From: Sophora flavescens | Lineage: Eukaryota > Streptophyta > Magnoliopsida > Fabales > Fabaceae | NCBI GenBank assembly: GCA_030762895.1 | Contig: CM061062.1 | Location: 232,923,879 to 232,987,878 of the forward strand | Direction of reading: 5' to 3' | DNA length: 64,000 nt | Part shown: piece after piece, positions 47,168 through 59,345 of the stretch | How positions within the stretch are numbered: position 1 is the first letter of the stretch | How the letters are laid out: each line of letters starts with the position of its first letter | Position numbers and translations under genes: made by a program | Notes under the pieces: model-generated | The model's database searches: none | What the model was told of the DNA's origin: nothing | What the model saw: only the letters and a program-made list of their open reading frames with translations

Positions 47168-49727
47168 CATATCCCCAAGTATAATTTGGAGGTTTTGATC
47201 TCATAACCAATGGTCTTACAATCAACTTTAGACGCTTAATGAATAATTTTGTAAGTCCCTTTTGTATATGAACATATGTTACAAGATGTTCAATATCATT
47301 TCCAATAAACATACAATACTCATTAAAAGGCCCGAAATATAAATTCACCAACATTGTCAAGGCATATTTTCTTAATTGGATAATCGAGAAAATGAGCTCT
47401 TAGTCGAAATAGTTAAGCAAGCAATCTCGCAAACTTCTGGTTACGAGTTGACAAACATTTGACCATCTGGTTGATGCATAAAATAAAACCATAAAATATC
47501 TAAATGGTCCACACAACATGTGTATTAGTCTGCAATCTCACCTTGTATATGTTCTAAGAATGTTAGAGACTCACTCACAATTTTGGTTGTTGGTGATTGC
47601 CAAATTATTAACTTCCCTTGGGAATAAGTAGTACATATTAGATTGAAGAATCTCCTGGCTCTTCAATGGATGTCCAAATGATTTTCAATTATTTTTCTCA
47701 TCATTATAGACCTGAGATGGCCCAACCAGTCATGCCAAACAACAAACTTATTATGATCCGTAAACTTCTGGTTTACAATGGTATAGTGAACTTTGATTTA
47801 CATATGCATTGCAAACTGCACTGCAAACTTCTGATTTATAATTAAACATCTTTCAACCGCACTCAAATCTATTTGAATTGTTAATGTATAAACAAAATTT
47901 ACAAAATTTTGCTATCCAAATAAAATAATATAGTTGGTATTCTAGAGACTTGATTTACCTTTGGTAAAAAAAGAGGAGTTTTCTCCAATTTCTCTATGGG
48001 AGCTCATGCCCTTGTATAGTACTTCAACCATCAATACGAAAGGTGATTACATCTTTCAATATAATACACTATCTTGTACAATTGTTACAAAATAAGTGCA
48101 ATAGTTACAAAAGAATAAAATTATAACCAATAATCCTTAACGACGGTACCTTTAGTATTACCATATATCAAAGTTTGTCGTTTATATATAAAGATTTGGG
48201 ATCACACAATTTTCTTCAATAATAAAATTCTAGAAATATCATACATATATTTTATTAAAAACCTTTAAACTAAACAAAATAAAAGAAAACATGTACTTGT
48301 ACAAAATCACATAAAAACATAATGAAATGGATCATATGAATTCAAAGAAAATAATTTAATTACTCAAATCTTCAGTCAAATGTAATAAACTTTCCTTCAA
48401 AATATTTAACAAACCGGACATATCCAACTACATATTATTTGTAAGACTATGACCAGATGACTAATTTTTTATAAGCAAAATTTGAACACTAACTCATATT
48501 CAATAAAACAAGATGATAGTTCGTACTAATTAGAGTATTCTAACATCTAATAACTTTCCAAAGCTCAAATGCTTCTTTATCAATAAGCATTTCATTTGCT
48601 AAAAAATGTTCACTCTTTTCAAGTGTTATCATGAAATACTTCGAATGTGTTGTAAATAGAAGAAAGAGAAGATAAGAAGAGATTAGGACAAAGGAAATAA
48701 TAAAACAAAATGTGTACTTCTTCTGGAAGTAACCATACCACTAATTTTCTCATTCCTTTAGGGAGAAAAGTTACACTTCCCCATAATGTGTATGACTTAC
48801 TACACCATTATTAGGAATAGTAAAGGTTATAACCATAAATCATACTAATGCCACTTTATTACCCTTAATGCCTAATGAATAGATTCAAATGTAACACATT
48901 CAATATTTCTCTTAGATGATCAAAATCACGACCTTTGTCGTAATCGGAATTACAATATGAAGCATTCACTTCTGGGAATGATGTTCAATCTATTAGGTGA
49001 CCTTTCTCGTTTTTCATCAATATCTCTCTTGTGTTCAATCACAATAAAGCTTAAACTTAGTTCAAAATATTTTTGAAATTTTTTCTCATTTTTGCTACTC
49101 AGGGGCATATTTAAGGGAAACAAAAATAGATGATCTTTTTCTCTTACTCTCCTTTTTTTTTCAAACCACAATAAGATCAAATAGATCTTTTAGATTTCAA
49201 TTATAGTCTAAGGTCTAGTTCTTCAATAATTATACCATAAATCTTCATATAAATAATTACCAAGAAAAATCATTGGTTTTGTCTAGCTAATCCTTCGGGG
49301 ATTATTGACTAACGATTTCTTCCAGAAATCATAACGAGTAACAATATCAATAAAGATAAAATATGATAAATAGAAGAAAGATATGATAAGGAAAAAAATT
49401 AGGACAAAGAAAATATGTACACAAAAAAAGAAGGTTTACTTCTTCAAGAACTAAAAATACTATTATTCTTCTTATTATAAATGATTACTAGGAAAAATCA
49501 TTGTTTTGTGCAATCCTATAGGGATGCTTCAAATTCTTCCGAATTTATCATAAGTGACAAGATAATTGTGACACTAATATACTTTCATACTAAAAGTAAC
49601 ATGAAAAACAAAAGTATAAGAAAAGGATATAATCACCCAAGAAGAGTGAGAAGAAACAAATTTTTTTGATACAATCTCCAAACTGATCCAGTCATTGCTC
49701 CTATGGTAGAGTCTCGTGCTGATAAGG
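47168..49727 (-). pseudogene. Copia remnant: integrase core and upstream part
   Basis: Minus reading from about 47270 gives TKLFIKRLKLIVRPLVMRSKPPNYTWGY, the copia integrase segment that normally precedes 'GHAILHAA'. That continuation is on the other side of element B. The rest up to the 5' LTR should hold gag and protease but is too decayed for me to read. Confidence 0.65.
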
Positions 49728-50028
49728 TGTTACGAAATGAACTAAAACAATAGCAAGATATTATAAACTATGAAAAATAGAGAGAAGGGAGAAAGAGAGA
49801 ACATAATAAGAGAGTCTTTGCATTATACTCTTCAAGGTACTCACTTTACATATTACATGAGTCCTATTTATAGGACACAAGACTTGTAACCTATCAACCA
49901 ATTAAAAGTCTAAACATAATGAGCCATTACAATATAATATTATGGCTAATAACTTGTGATAAAAACTTTTACTCATGGAAGTTACAAAATGGACATCCAC
50001 ATTTTGTACATTTTTCATAATAGTTACA
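49728..50028 (-). repeat. Copia element, 5' LTR
   Basis: Counterpart of 39170-39455; sense start is TGTAACTATTATGAAAAATG at 50028. The sense sequence just inside reads CCTTATCAGCACGAG, a possible primer site. Confidence 0.75.
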
Positions 50029-50439
50029 ATGTTTTAGATATTAGTGTTCCAAAGAGGGATTAAAAAAAGGGAGCGGGAGAAGGTAGTGTGTTTGGAAAAA
50101 ATGGGGTGTGAAAAGTAAAGGTTTGTTTGTTTTGTTTTGGATTTTCTATTTTCATTTTTTGTTTTCAAAAATAGCTTGTTTAGTTTGTTTCTTATTTCTC
50201 ATTTTCATTTTCTAATTTAAGTAATAATTACAATAAAAATAATTATAAAATTGTCACATTATCTTTCTTCTTCTTCTTTTGCTGTTTTCAAAGATTTGTA
50301 CAGGAAAATATTTTTTATTTGATTTCACCGTTTACAAATAATTATAAAAATACTTTTTTTGTTTTCACGGTTTACTATGTAAATCTTTGAAAATAAGATG
50401 AAAACAATATAATAATTTCATAATTATTTTTATAGTAAT

Positions 50440-50948
50440 TATCTTTAATATCTTATTCGTGGAAGAGCCTTCCTCCCCTTTGGCCCATTCTTCTGCAAAA
50501 TACGGTAACTGCTCTTGGTGATGGAGCAAATACTCTCTTCTGGCAAGACAAATGGTTGAGTGATGATCTTTGCCTTAGTGATTGGTGCCAAGTGGATAAT
50601 TCTTTAGCCCAGAGATATGCTCTGGTTAAGGATTTCGTTCTTCCCCATGATGATTGGGATTGGTCTAAATTCCAGCATGTTCTTCCTGAGGTTATTGTGG
50701 AGAAAATTAGAGCGTTGCCAACTCCTCTTCCTTCTGATGGCAACGATAGGAATGCCTGGATTACAGTATGTGTTGCCTGGGAGCTTGGTATTAAGCAGCT
50801 GATAGTTGAGTCAGACTCTGGTTCTGCTATCAGAGTATTACTTCAGATGATAAGGAGGGGTAATCTAGATTGTGCTTGGTTCTTCGCATCCTTAACTGGC
50901 TTAATAAGGATTGGGAGGTTGTTGCCTTCACACTCTTTGGGAAGGTAA
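50440..50948 (+). pseudogene. LINE fragment (RT C-terminal segment fused to RNase H piece)
   Basis: GDGANTLFWQDKWLSDDL (frame-shifted start, 50520-50570) and WDWSKFQHVLPEVIVEKI are typical of the region between reverse transcriptase and zf-RVT of plant LINEs. Directly after residue RNAW the sequence becomes AWELGIKQLIVESDSGSAI, part of the RNase H-like domain, so the zf-RVT region is deleted. A different copy from the LINE at 1735-20460. Confidence 0.75.
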
Positions 50949-52738
50949 CCAATGCGCTGATTGGATTTTTCTAATTGGAGTCTCCAACAAGATCATGACA
51001 ATAATAATTAAAATATTTATATGTAAGATTTGAATCAAATAAAATTTAATAATATAATCAATGCAAATAGGGTATTGTTTATAAGAAAAAAAATTTAGTC
51101 AAGTGGAAGTGATAAATATATAATAAATTTGAAATTAATTTTTAATATTATCTTCATATATTTGTCTAAAATAGTTATTAAAATATAATTCATAGAACCT
51201 AACATGTCCAATCAACAAGGTCCAACAAAATTGATAGATAATCGAGTTCCTCAAGTATGATGTCAAGAGTTCAACTCCTACCGTATGTATGGAAAAGACT
51301 TTGTTGGGAGAGACAAAACCCACTTCGATAATCGCTATGTCACGAAATGGATTAGTCTCTAGATATTGGTCGAAGGATACCCCAACTTTGCAAAAAAAAA
51401 AAAACCTAACATGTCCAAAATACTAATTATACATAAGTTATTTTTATGAAGTTACAAATATAGTGTACCAAAATCTTGTAAATATAACAAAATAAAATAA
51501 CTCATGCAATGCATGCATAACTAATTCAATTATTGTTTTAATATTTGTAATTTAAAAAATTATAATGTTGATTTGTTAATATAGGAAAAATTATAATGTT
51601 GATTTGTTAAAAAATATCATGGTCTTTTTTTTATAGGAGAAAAGATTTTATTAAAAGGAGAATGGATAGATAAACTATTTATATATTAGTTTATTTTATT
51701 TTATGCAATACAATGAAACTCGAGGGATATGGTAGCAACTCGATAAAAAAAAAAAAGTCTAAACCAGTCTAATGCCATTGACAATAGTAGTTAATATCTG
51801 ATATGCTATATGTAACACCGAAAAAAAGAAAAAGGTTTATCAATCAATTACTTTTGTGAATAAATTGTTTGAGAAATGCAATTTAACAATCATAAATAAT
51901 ATTAATTGTTTATGTATGGGAATTCAATCTCATTCAAATTAAAAATCATATAAGAAACACATACTGTAATTTGACACCAGGTACGCATTTACACTGGGAA
52001 TTGTAATTCTTTGACCCGGTATATGTGTGAGGAAGATAAATCATAAAATAATTATTTGATCCTCTCTGTTATTTTCGGGTGGAGCTGGTAAAAATATTAT
52101 TATTTTAATCAGGTTGACAAATAGATGAAACTAGACAATTTCAAGACTAATTAAGTCATTACCTCACTTAGTTAGATTAATTAGACAATAAGATGACAAG
52201 CTGTCAACCTTTCTACAAATGGATAAAATCATAATTCCATTTAAGGTTAATAATCAACTTTTGTGCAAAATTTAAATAACACATTGTCCTTTTTTATAAT
52301 GGAACATTGATTCTCTTACACATAATTATTGCATATCATTTTGATTAATTTTTCCTCCAAAGCCTACTCCGACCGCCGCGCTGCCATACCCTTAGCCGCA
52401 CCGACCACCACCCGAGCAACCACCTATTTCCACTCCAGCACTGCCAGGTTTGCATTTATTGATTGTTTGGTTGATTTTTTTTCATTGTTTCATTGTACTA
52501 TTTTGGTTGCCTTTGACACTACTGTCCTGATTCTTTGTTGAATGCTGAGCACCGTCACCGCCACCATCGCGACAACAACCACCACTGTTAATAGGCACCT
52601 ATACTCTCAGGTTCATTTTTTTTTCCAATTAGTTTCCAATTGTTGTTATTGTTAATTAGTTTGAAAATCTGATAGTTTAATATTGTGAAATCATATAGTT
52701 TATAAAAAATTATGTGGTGTAGTGTCTAGGTACTTTGT
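50949..52738. other. Non-genic AT-rich stretch
   Basis: No gene supported. 52360-52450 and 52545-52600 are Pro/Thr codon-rich, GC-richer islands that could be exon remnants, but I cannot assign them. Confidence 0.4.
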
Positions 52739-52944
52739 TTGAGAAATTATGTTGTTTAAGTGAAATTCGAAAATTACGTAGTTTATTGTTAATTTTTTAT
52801 TTACTTAATTTTTTTAAAATTGTTTATGTTGTTAAATATGCTTGAGAAATAATGTAGTTTAAGTGAAATTTGGAAATTACGTAGTTTATTGTTAATATTT
52901 TATTTACTTAAATTTGTTTTAAATTGTTTATGTTGTTAATTAGT
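52739..52944. repeat. 103-bp tandem duplication
   Basis: Two copies start TTGAGAAAT at 52739 and 52842 and share TTACGTAGTTTATTGTTAAT and TGTTTATGTTGTTAA. Confidence 0.8.
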
Positions 52945-53413
52945 ATGAAATTTTGTTAGTCCCGATAGTTTTACTTATGTGTTTGTGTGCCAAATTTTAA
53001 ATGTTGTTATTTAAAGTTGTTGCATATAGAGTACAATTAATTATACATAATTGAAAAAAACCATAGATTCCCGTTCAAGGTTCAACATTATTGAGCATGT
53101 GTACTCGTGGTCATGGTATCACTCATTTTATTGAATCTTGAATTGTCCAATTGTGATAGTTTGGGAAAAAACTTTTTCTACACTGATATACTAATCACTC
53201 GTTGATTCTCATCTGTTATATAGTTGATGAAATTTCGGGTCAAATCATTTCCTTGCTTGATTGTGGTATCTTACCGCGGTCAAGTCGTGTACTTGGAGAC
53301 CAATGGGAAATGCTGCCGAAATTTCACCAGCTATAAGACGTGAGAAGCGATGAGTAACTAGTATAATACAGTGGTGAATTTTTTTTTAACTCGAATGTGA
53401 TAGGGCCACACCT

Positions 53414-54160
53414 TTGAAGGAAAGGGAGCGATTCAAGGTTATAGAATCATGTTTAAAAATATGTCAATTTATCTGGATATGCAGAAGGATGGAATATTAT
53501 CTCCCGAGCCGTAGTTGGGTGTATGATAGGAACGAGTCTGGGAGACGACTTATAAAACAATCATTTGTAGTTGGAGTTGAGGAGTTTATATCGAAAGCCA
53601 AACAACATTGTGATTATGCAGAAGATGGGGGATTTGATGTTCGTTCATAAAGTGCAATTGTATGACAGTTTTGAGTGATGATGACATGAATTTGCACCTA
53701 TACAAATGTGGGTTGAAGCCTAATCATTGGATATGGACTGATCATGGTGAGGAGTTGCCGGATATTAATCTGAATGATGTCGGTGGTGACGATCTTGACA
53801 TGGGTGCATCAGGCAGTGGCTTACACGATGACTATGTTGAACAACTCTAGTCAATGCATATGATGATGGACGATTGTCTTGGGCAACATGGGAACTTCGA
53901 GGCGGAGGATGATATGCCCTTCCAGGCGGATGAATCATTACATGTCAATGAAGTAATCGAGGTCGAGCGTATTACTGGCATGTTGGGATCTGCAAATGAT
54001 GGGGAAGAAGTGGTCATTGGTAATCATTCATCAATGCATGCATCATCAGAGGAAGAAATCCAAAGTGATGACTCATTGCAAGAATAAGAAGAATCAGACT
54101 TACAATCTGATGAGCGATCTAACGAGTCTGAATAGGAATTTGACTGTTAAGTTATTTTTA
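53414..54160 (+). pseudogene. CACTA transposase-associated domain fragment (TNP2 N-terminus)
   Basis: RSWVYDRNESGRRLI, FVVGVEEFISKAKQ and GGFDVRS (53507-53647), then after a stop and shift SDDDMNLHLYKCGLKPNHWI and WTDHGEEL (53670-53757), form the zinc-binding transposase-associated domain found at the start of plant En/Spm TNP2 proteins. The cysteines expected after GGFDVR are lost at the break. An acidic stretch (to about 54085) follows, with one stop at 53848. The DDE transposase itself is absent. Probably a dead CACTA relic. Confidence 0.7.
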
Positions 54161-54274
54161 TTGTATTTTAAATACTTATGCAATTAAATGTTAGACTTGA
54201 CAAATATTGTTGTATTTTAAATATTGACTTATTATATTAGTCTTTTACATGTCGTTTGATTTATTGTTTTTACA

Positions 54275-56160
54275 TTGACTTATAATTGTGCAATAAAAAT
54301 AGATACGTCAGCATTAGGAGGAGAGCCGCCCCGCCCCCCGCTGCCTAGCGGTGATAAGGGGAAGGGGAAGGCTAAGTGGGGACGATACACAATAAAGTCC
54401 CAGGTGCTTGCCTGCTTTGCTACAGGTCCATCCGTACCCACCGCACCCACCCCGACCGCACCTACAGGAGGCTCCCCTGATCATTCTACACCCTCCCCCA
54501 CCCGTTCTACACCCTCATCGATCCATACTACACCATCCCCTACCCATACACCATCCCCGACCCACACTACCCCATCCTCCACCCATATTGCACCCACTCG
54601 CTTTGGGCCACGACGCCCACTAGCCGGCTACTCGCCGCCCCCTACTGGACCCACACCACACCTACACCCAGCACCACCATCATCATCGACTGTGCCAGCC
54701 ACACAGCCAGCAGGATTATCATTTATGCTGACTCCTAGGATGCCGCCAAAGCTGGACATTCCAACCTCATTATCCGCATCCGCATACGATGGCAGTACGG
54801 ACATTTCGGTCACATCGTCTGTGCAGTAGCCGGCCGCGTAGGAGATCGTAAGTCATTTTTAATTTAATTTAATGTTTTATAATTTTGACAATTTTAATTA
54901 CTATTCAACAAGTATATAATTTTTTTTGTAATATTGTTGAATTAATAAAATTATAAATTTTTCAGCTTCATCCCATCGAAAGTTGGATCGAAGCACGTTA
55001 CCTACGACCTCAAGGCGCAGTTTCGTCGCTTCTGGCCATCATGGGGGTCGATCCCAAAGGAGGACCGGGATCGTATCTTCACACAATTCGAGGTAAGTTG
55101 TTTATTATTTCCTATAATTTTTTTTTTATTTTTCACGCATTTTATATATATTTTTATTATGTTATTAATATTTCTTCTTTGTTAATAGGCCCTTGTGCGC
55201 TGGTTGTCGGAGCATACCGCTTAGATACACGCCATTTTTGACAACAGAGCTTCTGCTCGACCGAGGGACATGCTTCAGGAAGCTATGGAAAGTCGGGAGC
55301 ATCCGGATTACATCGGTCCCAAGATTTGGGCCCGGCTATATGCTAATTGGGATACTCCAGAGTACAATGTGAAGTATGAGCAGGAGAAGAGGAATCAGGT
55401 CTCCGAGAAGGGTGAGAGCATGCACATTGATGGCTCGATTAGCCACATGCAGCATGCCATGAACATGGTATGCATTTATAAATTTTATTTATAAACTATA
55501 TCTTATTATTCAAAATTTATATTATAATTAATTTCTTTTATTCCTGTTTCTGTTGCGGGCGGGGAGAGCTTGCCCTGTCTGTTGATGTCCCCATGGTCTT
55601 TGAGCAGACGCGTATTCGCTCGGACACAGGTGAGTTTGTTGATGAGAGGTCGAGGCAGACAGTGGTGAGCTAAAGTGTCTTTTTACATTTAATGTATCTT
55701 TTTATTATTATAGTTTAATAATATAATTTTTGTAATGTATTGACGTAGGAGGATTACAATGCCATGTTCAGTCAGGTAGCATATGAGGTGGTCTCCTGCT
55801 CTGGTGCCTCGGATCCTTCCCAGCTGGACCCCGTCGAGGTTGAACGATTACAGACTCAGGTCTGGATGTGGCGGGCGAGAAGAAGAAGGGGTGGATTTAC
55901 GGTACCGCGACTCTGGCTCGTTCCATCACTCGGGGGTCGACGTCGAGGTTGACTAGTCGAGAGTCTACCTCCTCTGGCTCACAGGACACGAAGGACGTGC
56001 GGCAGCTGAGGCAGGAGGTGTAGGAGTAGAGGCAGACTGCAGAGTGCATGTAGCAGTGGATAGATCTCATGCAACAGCAGATGGAGACATGGTCTACCAT
56101 GATGACCTCTCTGCTCGATTTACTTCCACCAGAGAGGCGCATCGCTATACAGGAGGTCAT
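54275..56160 (+). pseudogene. PTTA/En/Spm-type 'Transposase_24' gene remnant
   Basis: The first frame (54275-54829) is basic, then Pro/Thr/Ser-rich (PSPTHT repeats). After probable introns there follow ATHGVDPKGG-like and RRFWPSWGS-type sequence (about 55020-55085), then DMLQEAMESREHPDYIGPKI, LYANWDTP and EKRNQVSEKGESMHIDGSIS (55268-55445), and later RIRSDTGEFVDERSR (55610-55660) and YNAMFSQVAYEVV (55757-55795). This order (W-rich block, NR-x5-HxxGS block, G-E-F-V-D block) is typical of plant PTTA/En/Spm proteins. Stops in the last part (for example 56022, 56054) suggest it is dead. Element C is inserted at its 3' end. Confidence 0.65.
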
Positions 56161-56170
56161 CCATGCTGGC

Positions 56171-57729
56171 TGATAAGCCTCTGGCTTATCTAGTTTTAAG
56201 ACTAGATAAACTAGGGTTTATGTGCCAATTTATTCGAGTTTACTCTCGTTTTCGCCCAAATTTGCCTTGTTTTGTTCCTAAGTTGGACGTTGACTCGTTT
56301 TGCGTCTTTTGTGTAGTTTTTAGGTTATTTTGGAGAGAATTACGCTTGTGGTTGCTTGTGTTGTTTTCAGGTCCATAAGTGAGGCTCTAAGAATTAAGGA
56401 AAGTCAACAAATAGTGGAGATTGCCATTCTGGGGATTCTCGCCCCGCGAGAGGAGGCTCGCCCGCGATAATTTGAAGATCTGCGGGAAGACAGAGACCAT
56501 CACGGCCTAGCCGTGATTGACATCACGGGCCGTGACAGGGAAAGTTCGCGTCGCGAGACGTCCTTCGCGTCGCGAGTGTGTGAACTCCAGGAAAGTACCA
56601 GAATCGAGACCATCACGGCCTGGGTGACCTAAAAGCCAAAAGCCATACAAGTCGAGAGACCATCACGGCCTGGCCGTGATGTATATCACTGGCCGTGACC
56701 TAAAATCCACACAAGGCGAGAGAACATCACGGCCTGGCCGTGATTGACATCACGGGCGTGACAAGAAGACTCGCGTCGCGAGACATCCTTCAGCGTCGCG
56801 AATGTTCAAATCTCGGAAGTGCGCGAGAAGCGAAGCCGTCACGGCCTGGCCGTGATGGCCATCACGGCCGTGACGCGCGTGGCCTCCTTATAAATAGAGC
56901 GGATCGAAACGAGAATAGAGAACCTTTTGGATCAGAATTTGCAGAGATCTTTTGTAACCCTTATTCTGGGATTTCTTCTTCTCTTCTTTTCTCTTAATTC
57001 ATAGGCTTAGGATGAATTCCGATTGTACGTGCGTTGTTGTTACGGACATGAGGAACTAATCCTCTTGTCTAGGGGATCGATGAAGCCACCCATGGCGGCA
57101 TAGTGTTCATGTAATGTAACTCTCTCTCCTTTAATTCAATTATGATTTTTCCAATTCTGTTTTCATTGTGTCGATTATATGCTAGCGTGATCGACTAGTT
57201 AAGCGTGTTGAGGCCTAGCGGCAATTCGCGTTTTAGAACTTGAATTGGGAACATCGGTCGAGTATTGCACGAGAGTGAGTAGGAGATCGATGCAACCTAT
57301 AGGGAACCAGAATTAATAGAATTCGAGATTAGGGTTAAGAGACCTAGCAAGTAATTAACTCAAATCATCGAATACGTCCTAATGAGCACGGAAGTGGATT
57401 TAGGAGAATTTAGGGGTCCCGGTTGACATTAAAATTGAATTTAGGGAGGAGAATATCATCACTTGGGTACTTTGCATGATTGGGTAGGTGGATTCGAAAC
57501 CTTAGATGCTTTTAAATTTCTGAATTCATTCACCTTAGCTTTAATCGATATCTTAATTGAATTGCAATCTTAATCTCTCTCACAACAATTTTCTTCGCTT
57601 AACTGAACCTATTGAATTTCTTACGAAATTAGTCGAATTGGTAACCCAATCCTTGTGTTCGACCTCGGTAGAATCTTACCGTGTTTTTATTACTTGCGAC
57701 GACCCGGTACACTTGCCGGAGTCACAACA
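56171..57729 (+). repeat. Element C, 5' LTR
   Basis: About 1.56 kb; the 3' limit is set at CACAACA before the primer site and may be off by a few bases. U3 holds three TCGC-N3-GCGA pairs (56439/56458, 56546/56565, 56771/56790) and five TCACGGCC...GGCCGTGA clusters (56499, 56612 truncated, 56662, 56726, 56839). A TATA box TATAAATAG is at 56889-56897. Confidence 0.85.
56889..56897 (+). promoter_or_regulatory. TATA box of element C LTR
   Basis: TATAAATAG, about 15 bases after the last palindrome. Transcription would start near 56925. Confidence 0.7.
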
Positions 57730-57735
57730 AGTTTT

Positions 57736-57752
57736 TGGCGCCGTTGCCGGGG
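57736..57752 (+). promoter_or_regulatory. Element C primer binding site (tRNA-Asp)
   Basis: TGGCGCCGTTGCCGGGG, identical to that of element B. Confidence 0.93.
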
Positions 57753-57892
57753 ATTGGCACAACCAATTTTCCTAATTTTTAGGAAAATTCGGCTATTTGG
57801 TTAAGCTGACTTTTAGTTTTATTTTCTTTTATTTAATTGTTATTATTTTTTCTCTGCTTCTTTGATTCCACTTGGTCTTTGCCTGTTTTTGT

Positions 57893-59345
57893 ATGCGAGG
57901 TACCCTCCTACAAGAGGACTTGCTATTTGATTCCGAGATCACCAGGACCGAGCGGCAGTTAAGGAAAGAAGCCAGGGAACGGAAAAGAATTGAAGGAATT
58001 AAAATAGAGGGCATGGCTGAAGAAAATCCTCCTCCTCCTCCTCCTCCTCGTTACAAGCCTCTCTTCGAGTACGATCTACCAAACTTGGAGGATTGTGCTT
58101 CTTCTATTGTGAGGGGCAACTTGAATACAGACTCCTTCAGAGTGGAAGGATGTGTCACAGCCCAGATCCGCGAGAATCAATTTGATGGCAGTGGCAAACA
58201 AGATCCGCATAGACACATCACTCGCTTCCTTGAAGCCTGTGACTTACAGAAGACAAGAGGAGTCTCACAGGATGAGTTTCGCTTGCGACTTTTCCCCCTC
58301 TCTCTTAGGGATGTCGCTCGCGATTGGGTTGACAGTTTGGATAGGAACAGCATCAGAACTTGGGAGCAGATGGCACAGAAGTTCCTAACCAAGTACTTTC
58401 CTCCTCAGAAGGCGGCACAAGCAAGAATAGCCGTTACATCTTTCAGGCAGACGGAGGATGAAACTTACAATGAAGCGTGGGAGAGATACAATGGTTTATT
58501 GAGAAGATGCCCTTCAGCGTTCTTTGACCCCGTCTCTAAAGTTCAACATTTCTTTAACGGGTTAAGGGGACGCTATCAGATGAACTGTGATGCCGCAGCT
58601 GGCGGTTCTTTCTCATATTTATCGGCTGAGGATGGATGGGCATTATTGGAAAAAATGTCATATAATGATTACAACCGTGGAAGGGAAACCTCAAATGGAA
58701 ATCAGTTCTGGGGCAATGGAGGCCATTCTTGAGCAAAACAGATTGTTGAAGATGCAGATTGAAGCTTTGTCTGGGAACAAGAGGGTTAATGTGATACATG
58801 AGGGGATGCCTCCGGGTTGTGGCAACTGCAATGGGGATCATGACACTTAATTTTGCCCGCTGAATTTCCCTCAGGAACATGTGGACTCATGCCACAACTT
58901 TTATGACACTGTGCCCCAGAATAACTATCAGAGGAACAGACAAAATGACTACAATCAGAATCAAAATAGGGGGTACATGAGGAGAGACCATCCGGGTTTC
59001 GCATGGAGTAATGCTAGTGGTGGTCTAGCTGGGCAGCAACCTCAACAGAGGTCCGAGGCCACACATAGGGATTCAAGCAGCGCAATACTCAGCAGGTACT
59101 CCGGGGACTAGTCAAGTGCAAACAACGATAAGTGGAAGACAACCGTGGGAGCTGGTCGTTGAAAAGATGAGTACAGCAGTGGAGAAATTGTCAATTAACA
59201 CGAACACTGCCATTGACAAGTTGGCGACTCATACAGGTTCAGCAATTCAGAATCTTGAGACACAAATAGCACAGCTCGCGAAGCAACTGAATGAGCGTCT
59301 TCAAGGCACTCTCCCAGGTGACACTGAGAACAATCCTAAGAGCTA
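57893..59345 (+). pseudogene. Element C gag, frameshifted
   Basis: From MRGTLLQED (57893) the frame contains the Retrotrans_gag domain (RLRLFPLSLRDVARDW, then WEQMAQKFLTKYFPP and FRQTEDETYNEAWERY; about 58280-58500). It stops at 58732. The homologous sequence goes on in another frame (AILEQNRLLKMQIEAL). It leads to a zinc-knuckle-like C-x2-C-x3-H-x4-C (CGNCNGDHD, then a stop at 58848, then FC), and after further shifts to NLETQIAQLAKQLNERLQG and a stop at 59344. The short knuckle is the Athila type. The product would be the capsid protein; this copy cannot make it whole. Confidence 0.88.

Larger units (their letters stand above)
39170..50028 (-). mobile_element. Decayed Ty1/copia retrotransposon split by element B
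   Basis: LTR-like repeats lie at 39170-39455 and 49728-50028. In sense (minus) orientation the 3' LTR is preceded by the polypurine AGGAGGAG and begins TGTTCTGAAAATGTGC. Between them are copia-type integrase and RVT_2 remnants in the expected order, all with stops and frameshifts. Element B (41824-47167) sits in the integrase. I could not find a clean target duplication, so the outer limits are good to a few bases only. Confidence 0.8.

Noticed and set aside
50043..50047. ATTAG near 50045 as the right-hand target duplication of the copia element (left ATTAG at 39165-39169)
   Set aside because: It would place the LTR end 14 bases past the conserved terminal ...GTTACA and without a CA end; left unassigned.
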